A stretch of 64,000 bases of DNA, from positions 124,001-188,000 of the forward strand of contig JACKMB010000004.1 of assembly GCA_024235615.1 (NCBI GenBank). Reading direction: 5' to 3'. Source of the stretch: Thauera sp. GTDB lineage: Bacteria; Pseudomonadota; Gammaproteobacteria; Burkholderiales; Rhodocyclaceae. Within the stretch, counting starts at the first letter, position 1. Every line of letters starts with the position of its first letter. Of the stretch, positions 7,820 to 22,229 are shown one piece after another. Under the pieces are notes generated by a model. It had not been told where the DNA came from. It was given only the letters and a program-made list of their open reading frames with translations, and ran no database searches. The translations under genes and the position numbers were made by a program.

Positions 7820-9028
7820 CTACGATGACCGCGCGTCCGACGCCGATCCGCTGCCTTCGCGCCACAGCCAGATGGACGTGATCGCCAGCAGCAGGCCGGC
7901 TGACGCGCTCGCCACGCCCAGCGCATCCAGGCCGGCAACGCGCGTGTCGCCGACGAGGCGCACCAGCAGCGGACCGGCGATCTGTCCGGCGGCGAAGCCG
8001 GTGGTCATGCGCGCCAGCAGCGGCGTCGGGTTCGCGGGCATGCGCTCGCGCGCGAGTTGAAGGCCCGCCATCGTGGTGACCATGAAGGTGCCGCCGACCA
8101 GCACCGCCGAGGCCGCCAGCACCCACAAGGCCGGCTGCAGCAGTGGCAGCAGGGTGCCCACCGCCATCACCCCCTGCGCGATCGCCCACACCTTGCGACG
8201 CGGCCAGCCGTGCAGCCGGTGCGCGGCGAAGGCCACGGACAACACCGCCGCCATGCCGAAGATGGGCCAGGTGAGCCCGAACACGAGCGGATCGGACACC
8301 AGCTGCCGCGCCATCGTGGGCAGGAAGGTCGCGGGAATGATGTAGCCGAAGCCGAACGCGCTGTAGCACAGCACCACCCCCAGGTTTCCGCCTGCGACTG
8401 CGGGCGCTGCGGACCGCGGCGCGCCCGCCACGCCGGCCACGGGCGCGACGGCGGGCTGCCCGCGCACACGCCGCATGACCTGGACCGCGCCGACCGTGGC
8501 GAGCAGCCCGAGCTCCACCCACAGCACGCTCGCCGCCTGCGCGCCGCCCAGCCAGGTCAGCACGCCGGTGGCCGCGATGCCCAGCCCCACCCCGGTGTAG
8601 ATCCAGCCCCCCAGCGAGGTCGCGTGCCGACGCGCGAGTTCGGGCAGACACCAGCTGCTGGCGCACACCAGCACCCACGCGCTGAAGACGCCCGCGCTGC
8701 CCCGCAGCGCCATGCCCACCCACGGCAGCGCGGCGTTGCCCCAGGCCATCGCCAGCGTGGTCGCGGCGACGCCGACCAGCCCGACCTGCAAGCCCAGCCG
8801 CGGGCTGCGCGCAAACCACGAGGCGCTGATCGCGCCGAGCAGGTAGCCGACGTAGTTCGCCGTCGCCCATTCCGTCCCGGTCACCGCGTCCAGGCTGCCG
8901 TCGCGCACCATCAGCGGCATCATCGGCGTGAAGGCGAAGCGGCCGATGCCCATCGCGATCGCGAGCGCGACGAGTCCGATGAAGACGATCGATCGGGGCG
9001 AGAGGGACGATGAAGAGTGGCGTTTCAT
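7820..9028 (-). CDS. MFS transporter, YbfB/YjiJ-like
   Basis: A 402-residue polytopic protein with about twelve hydrophobic segments, typical of a major facilitator. The start region (IAMGIGRFAFTPMMPLM) and the repeat GFGYIIPATFLPTMAR resemble the YbfB/YjiJ family of uncharacterised MFS proteins. The substrate is unknown. The start at 9028 (MKRHSSSSLSPRSIVFIG) was chosen because the frame further upstream is hydrophilic and unlike a transporter. It is not part of the sdh transcript by spacing, though it is on the same strand. Confidence 0.8.
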   Translation of the reverse strand: MKRHSSSSLSPRSIVFIGLVALAIAMGIGRFAFTPMMPLMVRDGSLDAVTGTEWATANYVGYLLGAISASWFARSPRLGLQVGLVGVAATTLAMAWGNAALPWVGMALRGSAGVFSAWVLVCASSWCLPELARRHATSLGGWIYTGVGLGIAATGVLTWLGGAQAASVLWVELGLLATVGAVQVMRRVRGQPAVAPVAGVAGAPRSAAPAVAGGNLGVVLCYSAFGFGYIIPATFLPTMARQLVSDPLVFGLTWPIFGMAAVLSVAFAAHRLHGWPRRKVWAIAQGVMAVGTLLPLLQPALWVLAASAVLVGGTFMVTTMAGLQLARERMPANPTPLLARMTTGFAAGQIAGPLLVRLVGDTRVAGLDALGVASASAGLLLAITSIWLWREGSGSASDARSS

Positions 9029-9253
9029 GGCGAGATTAGACTCCGATCGGGGCGCGGACGGTACGTAATGCCGACGATTCCTCGACCCCGCTCCCGGCGC
9101 GACATCGTGGCCGGCGTCGTTGCCGTAGCCGGCGTGGACATCATGGCTATGAGGCTCCTCGAAATTGAGGTCATCGGCGCGTCCGTTCAGCGGCACTTCA
9201 ACGTCGAAGTCCGGATGGACTCGGAACCGGTCAAAAGCTAGAGTATCGAAAGG

Positions 9254-9268
9254 TATCACTGCGTGATA
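9254..9268. promoter_or_regulatory. Possible operator of the toxin-antitoxin module
   Basis: A short inverted repeat, TATCAC-TGC-GTGATA, ends 11 bases before the antitoxin start. RHH antitoxins usually bind palindromes in this position to repress their own operon. The 6-base arms are short, so the call is tentative. Confidence 0.45.
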
Positions 9269-9279
9269 AGAGGCCTACC

Positions 9280-9552
9280 ATGGCAACGTCTCTCAAGATC
9301 GACGACGCACTGAAGAGCCGCGTTCAGCACCTGGCCGCACAGCGCCGCCGCTCGGCGCACTGGATCATGCTCGAAGCCATCCAGCAGTACGTCGAGCGCG
9401 AGGAAGCCCGCGAGAGCTTCACCCAGGAGGCCCTGGCGTCCTGGGCAGCGTACAAGGAAACTGGCCGTCATCTGAGCGGTCAGGAAGTCCGCACCTGGTT
9501 GAACACCTGGGGCACCGCTGACGAAAGTGCGGTGCCCAAGTGCCACAAGTAA
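9280..9552 (+). CDS. Ribbon-helix-helix antitoxin of a type II toxin-antitoxin module
   Basis: A 90-residue protein. The first 45 residues have the RHH pattern of CopG/ParD-type antitoxins (TSLKIDDALKSRVQHLAAQRRRSAHWIMLEAI), which binds the operon's own promoter. The acidic C-terminal part would wrap the toxin. It overlaps the toxin gene by 13 bases, the normal translational coupling for such pairs. A short palindrome lies just upstream of the start. Confidence 0.85.
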   Translation: MATSLKIDDALKSRVQHLAAQRRRSAHWIMLEAIQQYVEREEARESFTQEALASWAAYKETGRHLSGQEVRTWLNTWGTADESAVPKCHK

Positions 9553-9833
9553 TCGTCACCGAGCGCGCAGCGCAAGGTTTGGAGCGCTGCCGGCGCTTCC
9601 TCGTTGCGCGGGCCCCCGAAGCCGCCCGGCGCGCAGGACAGGCCATCGCGCGCCAGCTCCTGTTGCTGGAGACGGCCCCCGACATTGGCCGGCCGTTACC
9701 GGAAATACCCGAGTTGCGCGAGCTGGTGATTGCCTTCGGGGACTCCGGATACGTCGCCCTTTACCGCCACGAGCCAGCGGACGACGCGGTATACGTGCTG
9801 GCCTTCCGTCACCAGAAAGAGGCGGGGTACTGA
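9540..9833 (+). CDS. RelE/ParE-family toxin
   Basis: A 97-residue protein with the compact RelE/ParE fold pattern: an N-terminal helical region (VTERAAQGLERCRRFL), IGRPLPEIPELREL, and the strand region YVALYRHEPADDAVYVLAFRHQ near the end. ParE-type toxins inhibit gyrase and RelE-type toxins cut mRNA; the sequence alone does not choose between them. It overlaps the antitoxin gene. Directly after the stop the sequence passes into the truncated hsdM, so the module borders a rearrangement point. Confidence 0.85.
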   Translation: MPQVIVTERAAQGLERCRRFLVARAPEAARRAGQAIARQLLLLETAPDIGRPLPEIPELRELVIAFGDSGYVALYRHEPADDAVYVLAFRHQKEAGY

Positions 9834-9840
9834 CGGACAG

Positions 9841-10620
9841 GTGAACATGCTGCTGCACGGGGTGAAGGATTCCGAGTTTGAGATCTTCCACGGCGACACC
9901 CTGCTCAACGAGTGGGACATGCTGCGAGAGACGAACCCGGCCCGGATGCCGAAGTTCGACGCGGTGGTGGCCAATCCGCCCTTCAGCTATCGCTGGGAGC
10001 CGAGCGAGGCGCTGGGCGAGGATGTGCGCTTCAAGAACTACGGCCTGGCGCCCAAGTCTGCCGCCGACTTCGCCTTCCTGCTGCACGGCTTCCACTTTCT
10101 CAAGCAGGACGGCGTGATGGCCATCATCCTGCCCCACGGCGTGCTGTTCCGCGGCGGCGCCGAGGCTCGCATCCGCACCAAGCTGCTGAAGGACGGCCAC
10201 ATCGACACCGTGATCGGCCTGCCGGCCAACCTGTTCTTCTCGACCGGCATTCCGGTCTGCATCCTGGTGCTGAAGAAGTGCAAGAAGCCTGACGACGTGC
10301 TGTTCATCAACGCCGCTGAGCATTTCGAGAAGGGCAAGCGGCAGAACCAGCTGCTGCCCGAGCATATCGACAAGATCATCGAGACATACCAGTTCCGCAA
10401 GGAAGAGGCGCGCTACTCGCGGCGGGTGGGCCTGGCGGAAATCGAGAAGAATGATTTCAACCTGAACATCTCGCGCTATGTCAGCACAGCGGAGGCGGAA
10501 GAGGAAATCGACTTGGCCGCTGTTCACGCCGAGCTGGTGTCGCTGGAGCAGAAAAGGAAAGCTGCGCTCGATAAGCACAACGCCTTTCTCAAGGAACTGG
10601 GGTTGCCGATGCTGCCGTGA
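9841..10620 (+). pseudogene. hsdM: 5'-truncated type I restriction-modification methyltransferase (HsdM)
   Basis: This is the C-terminal half (about 259 codons) of an HsdM adenine-N6 methyltransferase. It holds the catalytic motif IV as ANPPF in FDAVVANPPFSY, then the family's GVMAIILPHGVLFRGGAE and NLFFSTGIPVCILVLKK. The N-terminal helical domain and the SAM-binding motif I are missing. Homology begins abruptly at VNMLLHG, seven bases after the toxin stop. No hsdS or hsdR follows. The frame is otherwise intact, so the break looks fairly recent. It is most likely a remnant without methylase activity, left when the toxin-antitoxin pair or a deletion removed the 5' half. Confidence 0.85.
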
Positions 10621-10914
10621 GGGCTTCATCCGGGTGGTGATGGTCGGGACGGGAATCGACTTAACGGGAAGCCGGGCGTCTGGTAAAGCCACCGGCAGCG
10701 ATTTGTTGCTTTGCTACCAGTGGGTATCGGTGCTTGGATGACGATAGAGGCCGTCGACGCTCCGTCCATCCCTGCCGGAAGCAGCGCGTGTTCCACGTCA
10801 CTTCCCGCTCACGCGGGTCGTCGATCGCCTCCGCGGGAACCTTTCCCCCCGCTCCACGAGTCCGAGACGCACCCCGCCCACTAAAATGGCGGCTTCCGTC
10901 TCCGCCTCGCTCCC
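10621..10914. other. Intergenic region before uvrA
   Basis: About 290 bases between the hsdM remnant and uvrA. I see no convincing gene, hairpin or known regulatory palindrome. The uvrA promoter should be here, but no clear LexA box was found by eye. Confidence 0.5.
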
Positions 10915-17196
<6,282 letters not shown>

Positions 17197-17239
17197 TGCA
17201 GTGCAGCGGAACCTCGCCGGGATGATCCGGTCCTGAAAG

Positions 17240-17277
17240 GGGATGGCGCTACAAGCCGAAATACGGGGCGCCATCCC
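17240..17277 (+). terminator. Hairpin after uvrA
   Basis: A 10-bp perfect stem (GGGATGGCGC at 17240-17249 with its complement at 17268-17277) lies 43 bases after the uvrA stop. There is no T run, so it may be a weak or factor-dependent terminator. Confidence 0.4.
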
Positions 17278-17342
17278 GGGCTGCGATAATCCGCTCGATG
17301 CCGAACGCGGCCGAAACCCCACCGTCGAAGGGAAGACAATTG

Positions 17343-18029
17343 ATGAACACCCGCAAGATCCGCGTCTGGGACCTGCCCACCCGACTCTTCCACTGGCTGC
17401 TGGTCGTGCTGGTGCTTGCCGCCTACGTCACCGGGCAGATCGGCGGCAGCATGATCGAGTGGCACGGCCGCGCCGGCGTGGCGATCACCGGCCTGCTCGC
17501 CTTCCGCATCGTGTGGGGCATCGTCGGCTCCACCTACGCGCGCTTTGCCGACTTCGTGCCCACGCCCGGCCGCATCGGCAGCTATCTGCGCGGCCAGTGG
17601 AACCGCCCCGGCCACAACCCGCTCGGCGCGCTGTCGGTGTTTGCGCTGCTGGCGATCCTGATCTTCCAGGCGGTCAGCGGGCTGTTCTCGAACGACGAGA
17701 TCGCCTTCTCCGGCCCTCTGCGCGAGCTGGTGAGCTCGGAGACCAGCGAGCGGCTCTCTGGCCTGCACCGGCAGAACTACTGGGTCATCCTCGCCTTCGT
17801 CGTGCTGCACGTCGGTGCGGTCGTGTTCTACGCGCTGGTCAAGAAGGACGACCTCGTCAAGCCGATGATCACCGGGGTGAAGGAAGTCGCCGACCCGGCG
17901 CACGAGCCCGCCCGCGGTGGCGGCACGGTGGCCTTCATCGTCGCGCTGGCGGTCACCGCCGCGGTGCTCTACTTCGCCACCGGCAGCTTCATCGAGCCGC
18001 CTCCGCCGCCACCGCCTGCGGCGTGGTGA
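17343..18029 (+). CDS. Cytochrome b561-family membrane protein
   Basis: A 228-residue di-haem b-type cytochrome of the bacterial b561 / Ni-Fe hydrogenase b-subunit family. It opens with the motif RIRVWDLPTRLFHWLLV-like (KIRVWDLPTRLFHWLL), where the histidine is a haem ligand, and has four main membrane helices with further histidines (EWHGRAGV, LHRQNYW, VLHVGAV). An extra C-terminal membrane segment ends in a proline tail. Such proteins often pair with soluble c-type cytochromes; cytochrome c' lies convergently downstream. I infer electron transfer from quinol to a periplasmic acceptor. The start at 17343 fits the family N-terminus; an upstream ATG at 17298 is less likely. Confidence 0.87.
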   Translation: MNTRKIRVWDLPTRLFHWLLVVLVLAAYVTGQIGGSMIEWHGRAGVAITGLLAFRIVWGIVGSTYARFADFVPTPGRIGSYLRGQWNRPGHNPLGALSVFALLAILIFQAVSGLFSNDEIAFSGPLRELVSSETSERLSGLHRQNYWVILAFVVLHVGAVVFYALVKKDDLVKPMITGVKEVADPAHEPARGGGTVAFIVALAVTAAVLYFATGSFIEPPPPPPPAAW

Positions 18030-18121
18030 TGTGAAGATTCGCGGCTCGCGCCGTCCCTGCAGGGATTCCGGCGCGCCGCGTCGCCCGGCAGGAGCATCGC
18101 AAGCCGCGCGCCCCTGCGTAA

Positions 18122-18157
18122 AACGGCGAAGCCACCCCGCGGGGTGGCTTCGCCGTT
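18122..18157. terminator. Bidirectional hairpin between cytochrome b561 and cytochrome c' genes
   Basis: A 17-bp perfect stem (18122-18138 with 18141-18157) ends in A and T bases on the two sides. It lies between two convergent genes, as expected for a shared terminator. Confidence 0.7.
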
Positions 18158-18179
18158 CAAGCGCCTTACACCTGGCGCT

Positions 18180-18632
18180 TCACTCCATCCGGTACTTGTC
18201 GTGACAGGCCTTGCAGGTCTCGCCGGTCGCGCCGAAGGCCTTCTGCACCGCGGCCTTGTCGCCGGTGGCGGCGACCTTCGCGAGGTTGGCGGCGGCGTTG
18301 TTGAAGTCGGTGGCGAGCTTGCCGACGTTCGGCATCTCCTGGAAGAACTCCGGCTTGACGCGGGTCTTGAGGCTGCCGATGTCCTTCTCGGTGCCCGGAC
18401 CGTAGAGCGCACCCATGCCCGAGCCGGCGATGCCGGCGATGGCGGTGGCGGCGGCCTGGACCTGCTGGGCGTTGTACTCACCCTCGAGGTTGGCCTTGAT
18501 CTTGCCCATGTTCCAGCTCATGAAGCTGTAGCCGGCCTGGCGGAACTTGATCTGGTCCTCGGGCTTGACCTGGGCCGAAGCCGCGGTGGCGAGGGTAAGG
18601 GAGAGGATGCCGAGGGCGATTGCTTTTTTCAT
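18180..18632 (-). CDS. Cytochrome c'
   Basis: A 150-residue periplasmic protein with a signal peptide (MKKAIALGILSLTLATAASA, cleaved before QVKPED). It folds as a four-helix bundle with a single C-terminal haem motif CKACH near the end, the hallmark of cytochrome c'. The N-terminal helix has the family pattern RQAGYSFMSWNMGKI. Cytochrome c' binds NO and CO and is linked to NO tolerance in denitrifiers and phototrophs. It is convergent with the b561 gene and precedes, divergently, a chemoreceptor that itself carries a haem c motif. Confidence 0.94.
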   Translation of the reverse strand: MKKAIALGILSLTLATAASAQVKPEDQIKFRQAGYSFMSWNMGKIKANLEGEYNAQQVQAAATAIAGIAGSGMGALYGPGTEKDIGSLKTRVKPEFFQEMPNVGKLATDFNNAAANLAKVAATGDKAAVQKAFGATGETCKACHDKYRME

Positions 18633-18904
18633 CGTGAGCCTCCTGAGTCGGGGGGTTAAGGAAGGAACAAAGCTTGCAAGGAACTGCGCAGACAAGGATG
18701 CGCCCTGGCAGTTCCATCGTTGTTGCATGCCGGAATGCACCTGCCAGCACCAAGCTTATATCAGATTTTTTCGATATTCCTTCGTCAGCTCGTGTTGCGG
18801 CGCGACAGCAGCGCGCTCAAGCCGGGGCGTGCGCGGCCGTAAGACAGGAGTAGAGGGTGCCTGTCCGCACGCCGCCCACCGTCCGCAGGACCGCGAGAAC
18901 CAAG

Positions 18905-20527
18905 ATGATCCGATTTTCCGATACTCCCATTTGGCTGCGCCTCACCGGCGCGATCTGGCTGATGATGGTGGCCGCGTTCGGCAGCATGATCGTCTGGGAG
19001 ACGCGGGTGAACCGCGACATGGCGATCGAGCAGGCGAAGGACTTTGCCGGCACGGTCAACGAGATGACCATGGCCGGCCTCACCGGGATGATGATCACCG
19101 GCACCGTGGCGCAGCGCGACGTCTTCCTCGACCAGATCAAGGAGCTCAGCGTGGTGCAGGACCTCGAGGTGATCCGCGGCGAGGCGGTGAGCCGGGTGTT
19201 CGGCGGGGGCGGCGCGCTCGAAGCGGCGCGCGACGCCGACGAGCGCCTGGCCCTGGTCGAGGGCCGCAGCACGGTGCGGGTCGACCACGACGCCGAGCAT
19301 GGCGAGCATCTGCGCGTGGTGATCCCCTCGCTGGCCTCGACCGACTGGCTCGGCAAGGACTGCATCGCCTGCCACCAGGTGCCGCAAGGCACGCCGCTCG
19401 GCGCGGTGTCGATGCGCATCTCGCTCGACAAGGCCAACGCTGCGGTGCTCGCCTTCCGCAACCAGAGCGCGATGTTCGCCGCGCTGGTGTCGATCCCGCT
19501 GATCCTGTTCATCTACCTCTTCATCACCCGCTTCGTCACCCGTCCGCTCGACGGCCTCAACCAGGGCCTGGGGCGGATCGCCGAGGGTGGTGGCGACCTG
19601 CGCCTGCAACTGCCGGTGCGCGGCCGCGACGAGATCGGCCGCAGCGCGCGCACCTTCAACGACATGATGGGTACGCTCGGCGGGCTGGTGCGCCAGGTCG
19701 GCGACTCGGCGAGCGCGGTGACGGAGGCGGCGAGCCGGCTCGCCGCCGATGCCGAGGCGGTCGCCGAGAGCTCGCAGCGCCAGAACGAGAGCTCGATGGG
19801 TGCGGCCAGCGCGGTGGACGAGATGGTCGGCAGCATCTCCGCGATCGCCGAGCACGCCGAGGCGGTGCGCGAGCGCTCGCATGACAGCCTGGAGCGCTCG
19901 CGCGAGGGCCAGCGCAGCCTCGAGCGCCTGGTCGGCGAGGTGGGCGAGGTCGAGGCTGCGGTGCGCCAGATGGCCGACGCGGTGGTCGCCTTCGTCGACT
20001 CCACCCAGGCGATCTCGCGCATGACCAGCGAGGTGCGCGAGATCGCCGAGCAGACCAACCTGCTCGCGCTCAACGCCGCGATCGAGGCCGCTCGCGCCGG
20101 CGAGCAGGGACGCGGTTTCGCGGTGGTGGCCGACGAGGTGCGCAAGCTGGCGGAAAAGTCGGCGCGCTCGGCGGGCGAGATCGACCAGATCACCCGCGAG
20201 GTGGCAAGGCGTTCAGGCTCGGTGCGTGGCGCGCTCGACGACGGCCTCGGCCACCTGGCCTCCAGCCGGCAGATGGCCGACGCGGTGATGCAGGTGCTGG
20301 GCGCGGCGAACTCGCTGGTGGTCGAGGTCGGCGAGGGCCTGGACCGCATCGCCGGCGCCACCGGTGCCCAGCGCAACGCGAGCGAGTCGGTCACCGCGCG
20401 CATCGGCGAGATCGCCGGCATGGCGCGCAGCAACAACGACGCACTCGCGCATACGGTGCAGTCGGCGCGCGAGCTCGGCGAGCTCGCCGTGCGCCTGCAG
20501 GAGTCGGTGTCGCGCTTCCGCTTCTGA
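18905..20527 (+). CDS. Methyl-accepting chemotaxis protein with a periplasmic haem-c motif
   Basis: A 540-residue chemoreceptor. It has a first membrane helix (about 10-32), a periplasmic sensor of about 165 residues, a second membrane helix (about 195-215), HAMP, and a cytoplasmic signalling domain with the hairpin tip [39 protein letters not shown]. The periplasmic domain holds CIACH (C153, C156, H157), a covalent haem c site. This suggests sensing of redox state, O2 or NO. The ATG at 18905 was chosen because it is close to the first membrane helix. It lies beside cytochrome c' on the opposite strand. Signalling would run through CheA/CheW encoded elsewhere. Confidence 0.92.
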   Translation: MIRFSDTPIWLRLTGAIWLMMVAAFGSMIVWETRVNRDMAIEQAKDFAGTVNEMTMAGLTGMMITGTVAQRDVFLDQIKELSVVQDLEVIRGEAVSRVFGGGGALEAARDADERLALVEGRSTVRVDHDAEHGEHLRVVIPSLASTDWLGKDCIACHQVPQGTPLGAVSMRISLDKANAAVLAFRNQSAMFAALVSIPLILFIYLFITRFVTRPLDGLNQGLGRIAEGGGDLRLQLPVRGRDEIGRSARTFNDMMGTLGGLVRQVGDSASAVTEAASRLAADAEAVAESSQRQNESSMGAASAVDEMVGSISAIAEHAEAVRERSHDSLERSREGQRSLERLVGEVGEVEAAVRQMADAVVAFVDSTQAISRMTSEVREIAEQTNLLALNAAIEAARAGEQGRGFAVVADEVRKLAEKSARSAGEIDQITREVARRSGSVRGALDDGLGHLASSRQMADAVMQVLGAANSLVVEVGEGLDRIAGATGAQRNASESVTARIGEIAGMARSNNDALAHTVQSARELGELAVRLQESVSRFRF

Positions 20528-20553
20528 GCGCGCCCACGGCGCTGGATATGAAC

Positions 20554-20585
20554 AGGGCGGGAACCGTTGCCGGTCCCGCCCTTTG
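20554..20585. terminator. Terminator between the chemoreceptor and htrA
   Basis: A 9-bp perfect GC stem (20554-20562 with 20574-20582), extended inward by two more pairs and followed by a short T run. It lies between convergent genes. Confidence 0.75.
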
Positions 20586-20611
20586 TCTGCAAGCGGCTCA
20601 GTGTGGGGCGA

Positions 20612-22093
20612 TCACTCCAGGCGCACCGGCACGAAGATGCGTGCCTCGCCGCGCTGGATCAGCAGCGCGAAGCGCTTGCCGGCGCGCTCGAGCTGGGCGC
20701 GCAGCTCGGCGACGCTCAGCACCGGCTGGTTGTTGATCGCCAGGATCACGTCGCCGCGCTGCAGGCCGGCGCGCGCGGAGGCGCCGTCGGCGCCCTCCAC
20801 CATCACCCCGCCGCGCAGCTGCAGCCGGGCGCTCTCTTCCGCGCTGAGCGCGCGCGCGCTGAGGCCGAACTGCTCGCCCAGGCGCTCCACCTGGCTGGGC
20901 GCCGGCGCATTGCCGGCCACGGTCTCGGCCTTGAGCTCGTCCAGGGTGGCGGCGACCTCGCGGCTGCGGCCGTCGCGCCAAAGCTCCAGCTTCACGCGCG
21001 TGCCGGGGCGCTTCTCGCCGATGACCCGCGGCAGCTCGGCCGAGTCGTCGATGCGGCGGCCATCGACCGCGAGCACCACGTCGCCCGCCTGCAGCCCGGC
21101 CTTGTCGGCGGCGCTGCCCGGCTCGACGCTGGCGACCAGCGCGCCGCGCGGGTCGGGGAGGCCGAAGGATTGCGCGAGGTCCTTGTCGACGTTCTGGATG
21201 GCGATGCCCAGCCGCCCGCGCTGCACGCGGCCGTGGCTGACGAGCTGGTCCTTGATGTTCATCGCGACGTCGATCGGGATCGCGAACGAGATGCCCATGA
21301 AGCCGCCCGAGCGCGAGTAGATCTGCGAGTTGATGCCCACCACCTCGCCGGCGAGGTTGAACAGCGGACCGCCCGAGTTGCCCGGGTTGATCGCCACGTC
21401 GGTCTGGATGAAGGGGACGTAGGTCTCGTCGGGCAGGCGGCGTGCCTTGGCCGAGATGATGCCGGCGGTGACGGTGTTGTCGAAGCCGAAGGGCGAGCCC
21501 ATCGCCACCACCCATTCGCCCACGCGGGCCTGGTCGGGGTTGCCGATCTTCACCGCGGGCAGGCCGGTGGCGTCGAGCTTGAGCAGGGCGACGTCGGTGC
21601 GGCGGTCGATGCCGACCACCTTGGCCTTGAACTCGCGCTTGTCGATCAGGGTGACGGTGACCTCGGAGAGCTCGGCGTCGCCGTCCTCGCCGGCGACCAC
21701 GTGGGCGTTGGTCAGCACGTAGCCGTCCTGGCTGACGATGAAGCCCGAGCCGATGCCCTGGCGTGCGCGCGGCCCCATGCCGGGCTGGCCGGGGAAGCCC
21801 GGCATGGGCACGCCGAAGCGGCGCAGGAAGTCGTAGAAGGGGTCGTTGGCGAGGGGGTTCTCGCCCGCCGTGCCCTGCGCGGCGCGCTGCACCACGCGGA
21901 TGTTGACCACCGCCGGGCCGACCTGCTCGACCAGGTCGCCGAAGTCGGGCAGGCCGAAGCGGTTGGGCGAGACCATCGACGGGGCGGCCGCCTGGGCGTG
22001 CGCGGCGGGGAGCACCGAGGCCTGGGGGAAGATCGTGCCGAGCGCGAGCGCGACGGCGGTGACGGTCAGGAATTTGCGCATGTTGTTGGGCAT
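20612..22093 (-). CDS. htrA: Periplasmic serine protease, HtrA/DegP family
   Basis: A 493-residue envelope protease/chaperone of about the usual length. It has a signal peptide ending near AAHAQA. The trypsin-like domain carries the triad His in TNAHVV, Asp in RTDVALLKL and Ser in NPGNSGGPL. Two PDZ domains follow (about 285-375 and 390-490). It degrades or refolds damaged periplasmic proteins. The start MPNNMRKFLTV at 22093 was chosen; an internal ATG four codons later is equally possible. It is convergent with the chemoreceptor and is followed by no obvious partner. Confidence 0.94.
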   Translation of the reverse strand: MPNNMRKFLTVTAVALALGTIFPQASVLPAAHAQAAAPSMVSPNRFGLPDFGDLVEQVGPAVVNIRVVQRAAQGTAGENPLANDPFYDFLRRFGVPMPGFPGQPGMGPRARQGIGSGFIVSQDGYVLTNAHVVAGEDGDAELSEVTVTLIDKREFKAKVVGIDRRTDVALLKLDATGLPAVKIGNPDQARVGEWVVAMGSPFGFDNTVTAGIISAKARRLPDETYVPFIQTDVAINPGNSGGPLFNLAGEVVGINSQIYSRSGGFMGISFAIPIDVAMNIKDQLVSHGRVQRGRLGIAIQNVDKDLAQSFGLPDPRGALVASVEPGSAADKAGLQAGDVVLAVDGRRIDDSAELPRVIGEKRPGTRVKLELWRDGRSREVAATLDELKAETVAGNAPAPSQVERLGEQFGLSARALSAEESARLQLRGGVMVEGADGASARAGLQRGDVILAINNQPVLSVAELRAQLERAGKRFALLIQRGEARIFVPVRLE

Positions 22094-22229
22094 CCTTGTT
22101 CGGCAACGGAGATGTTCGGCGCCGGCGTCCCGGCGGCCACTTGTCGTGGACGCGGCCAGGCGCGCGCCGTTCCCGGTGAAACCTGCGTTTTCACATCGGG
22201 GCGGGCGCGGGCGCTTCAAGGGGGTGCGT

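Noticed and set aside
9730-9840. Upstream extension of the hsdM frame as part of the protein
   Set aside because: This part overlaps the toxin gene in another frame and its translation has no HsdM similarity; homology begins at about 9841.
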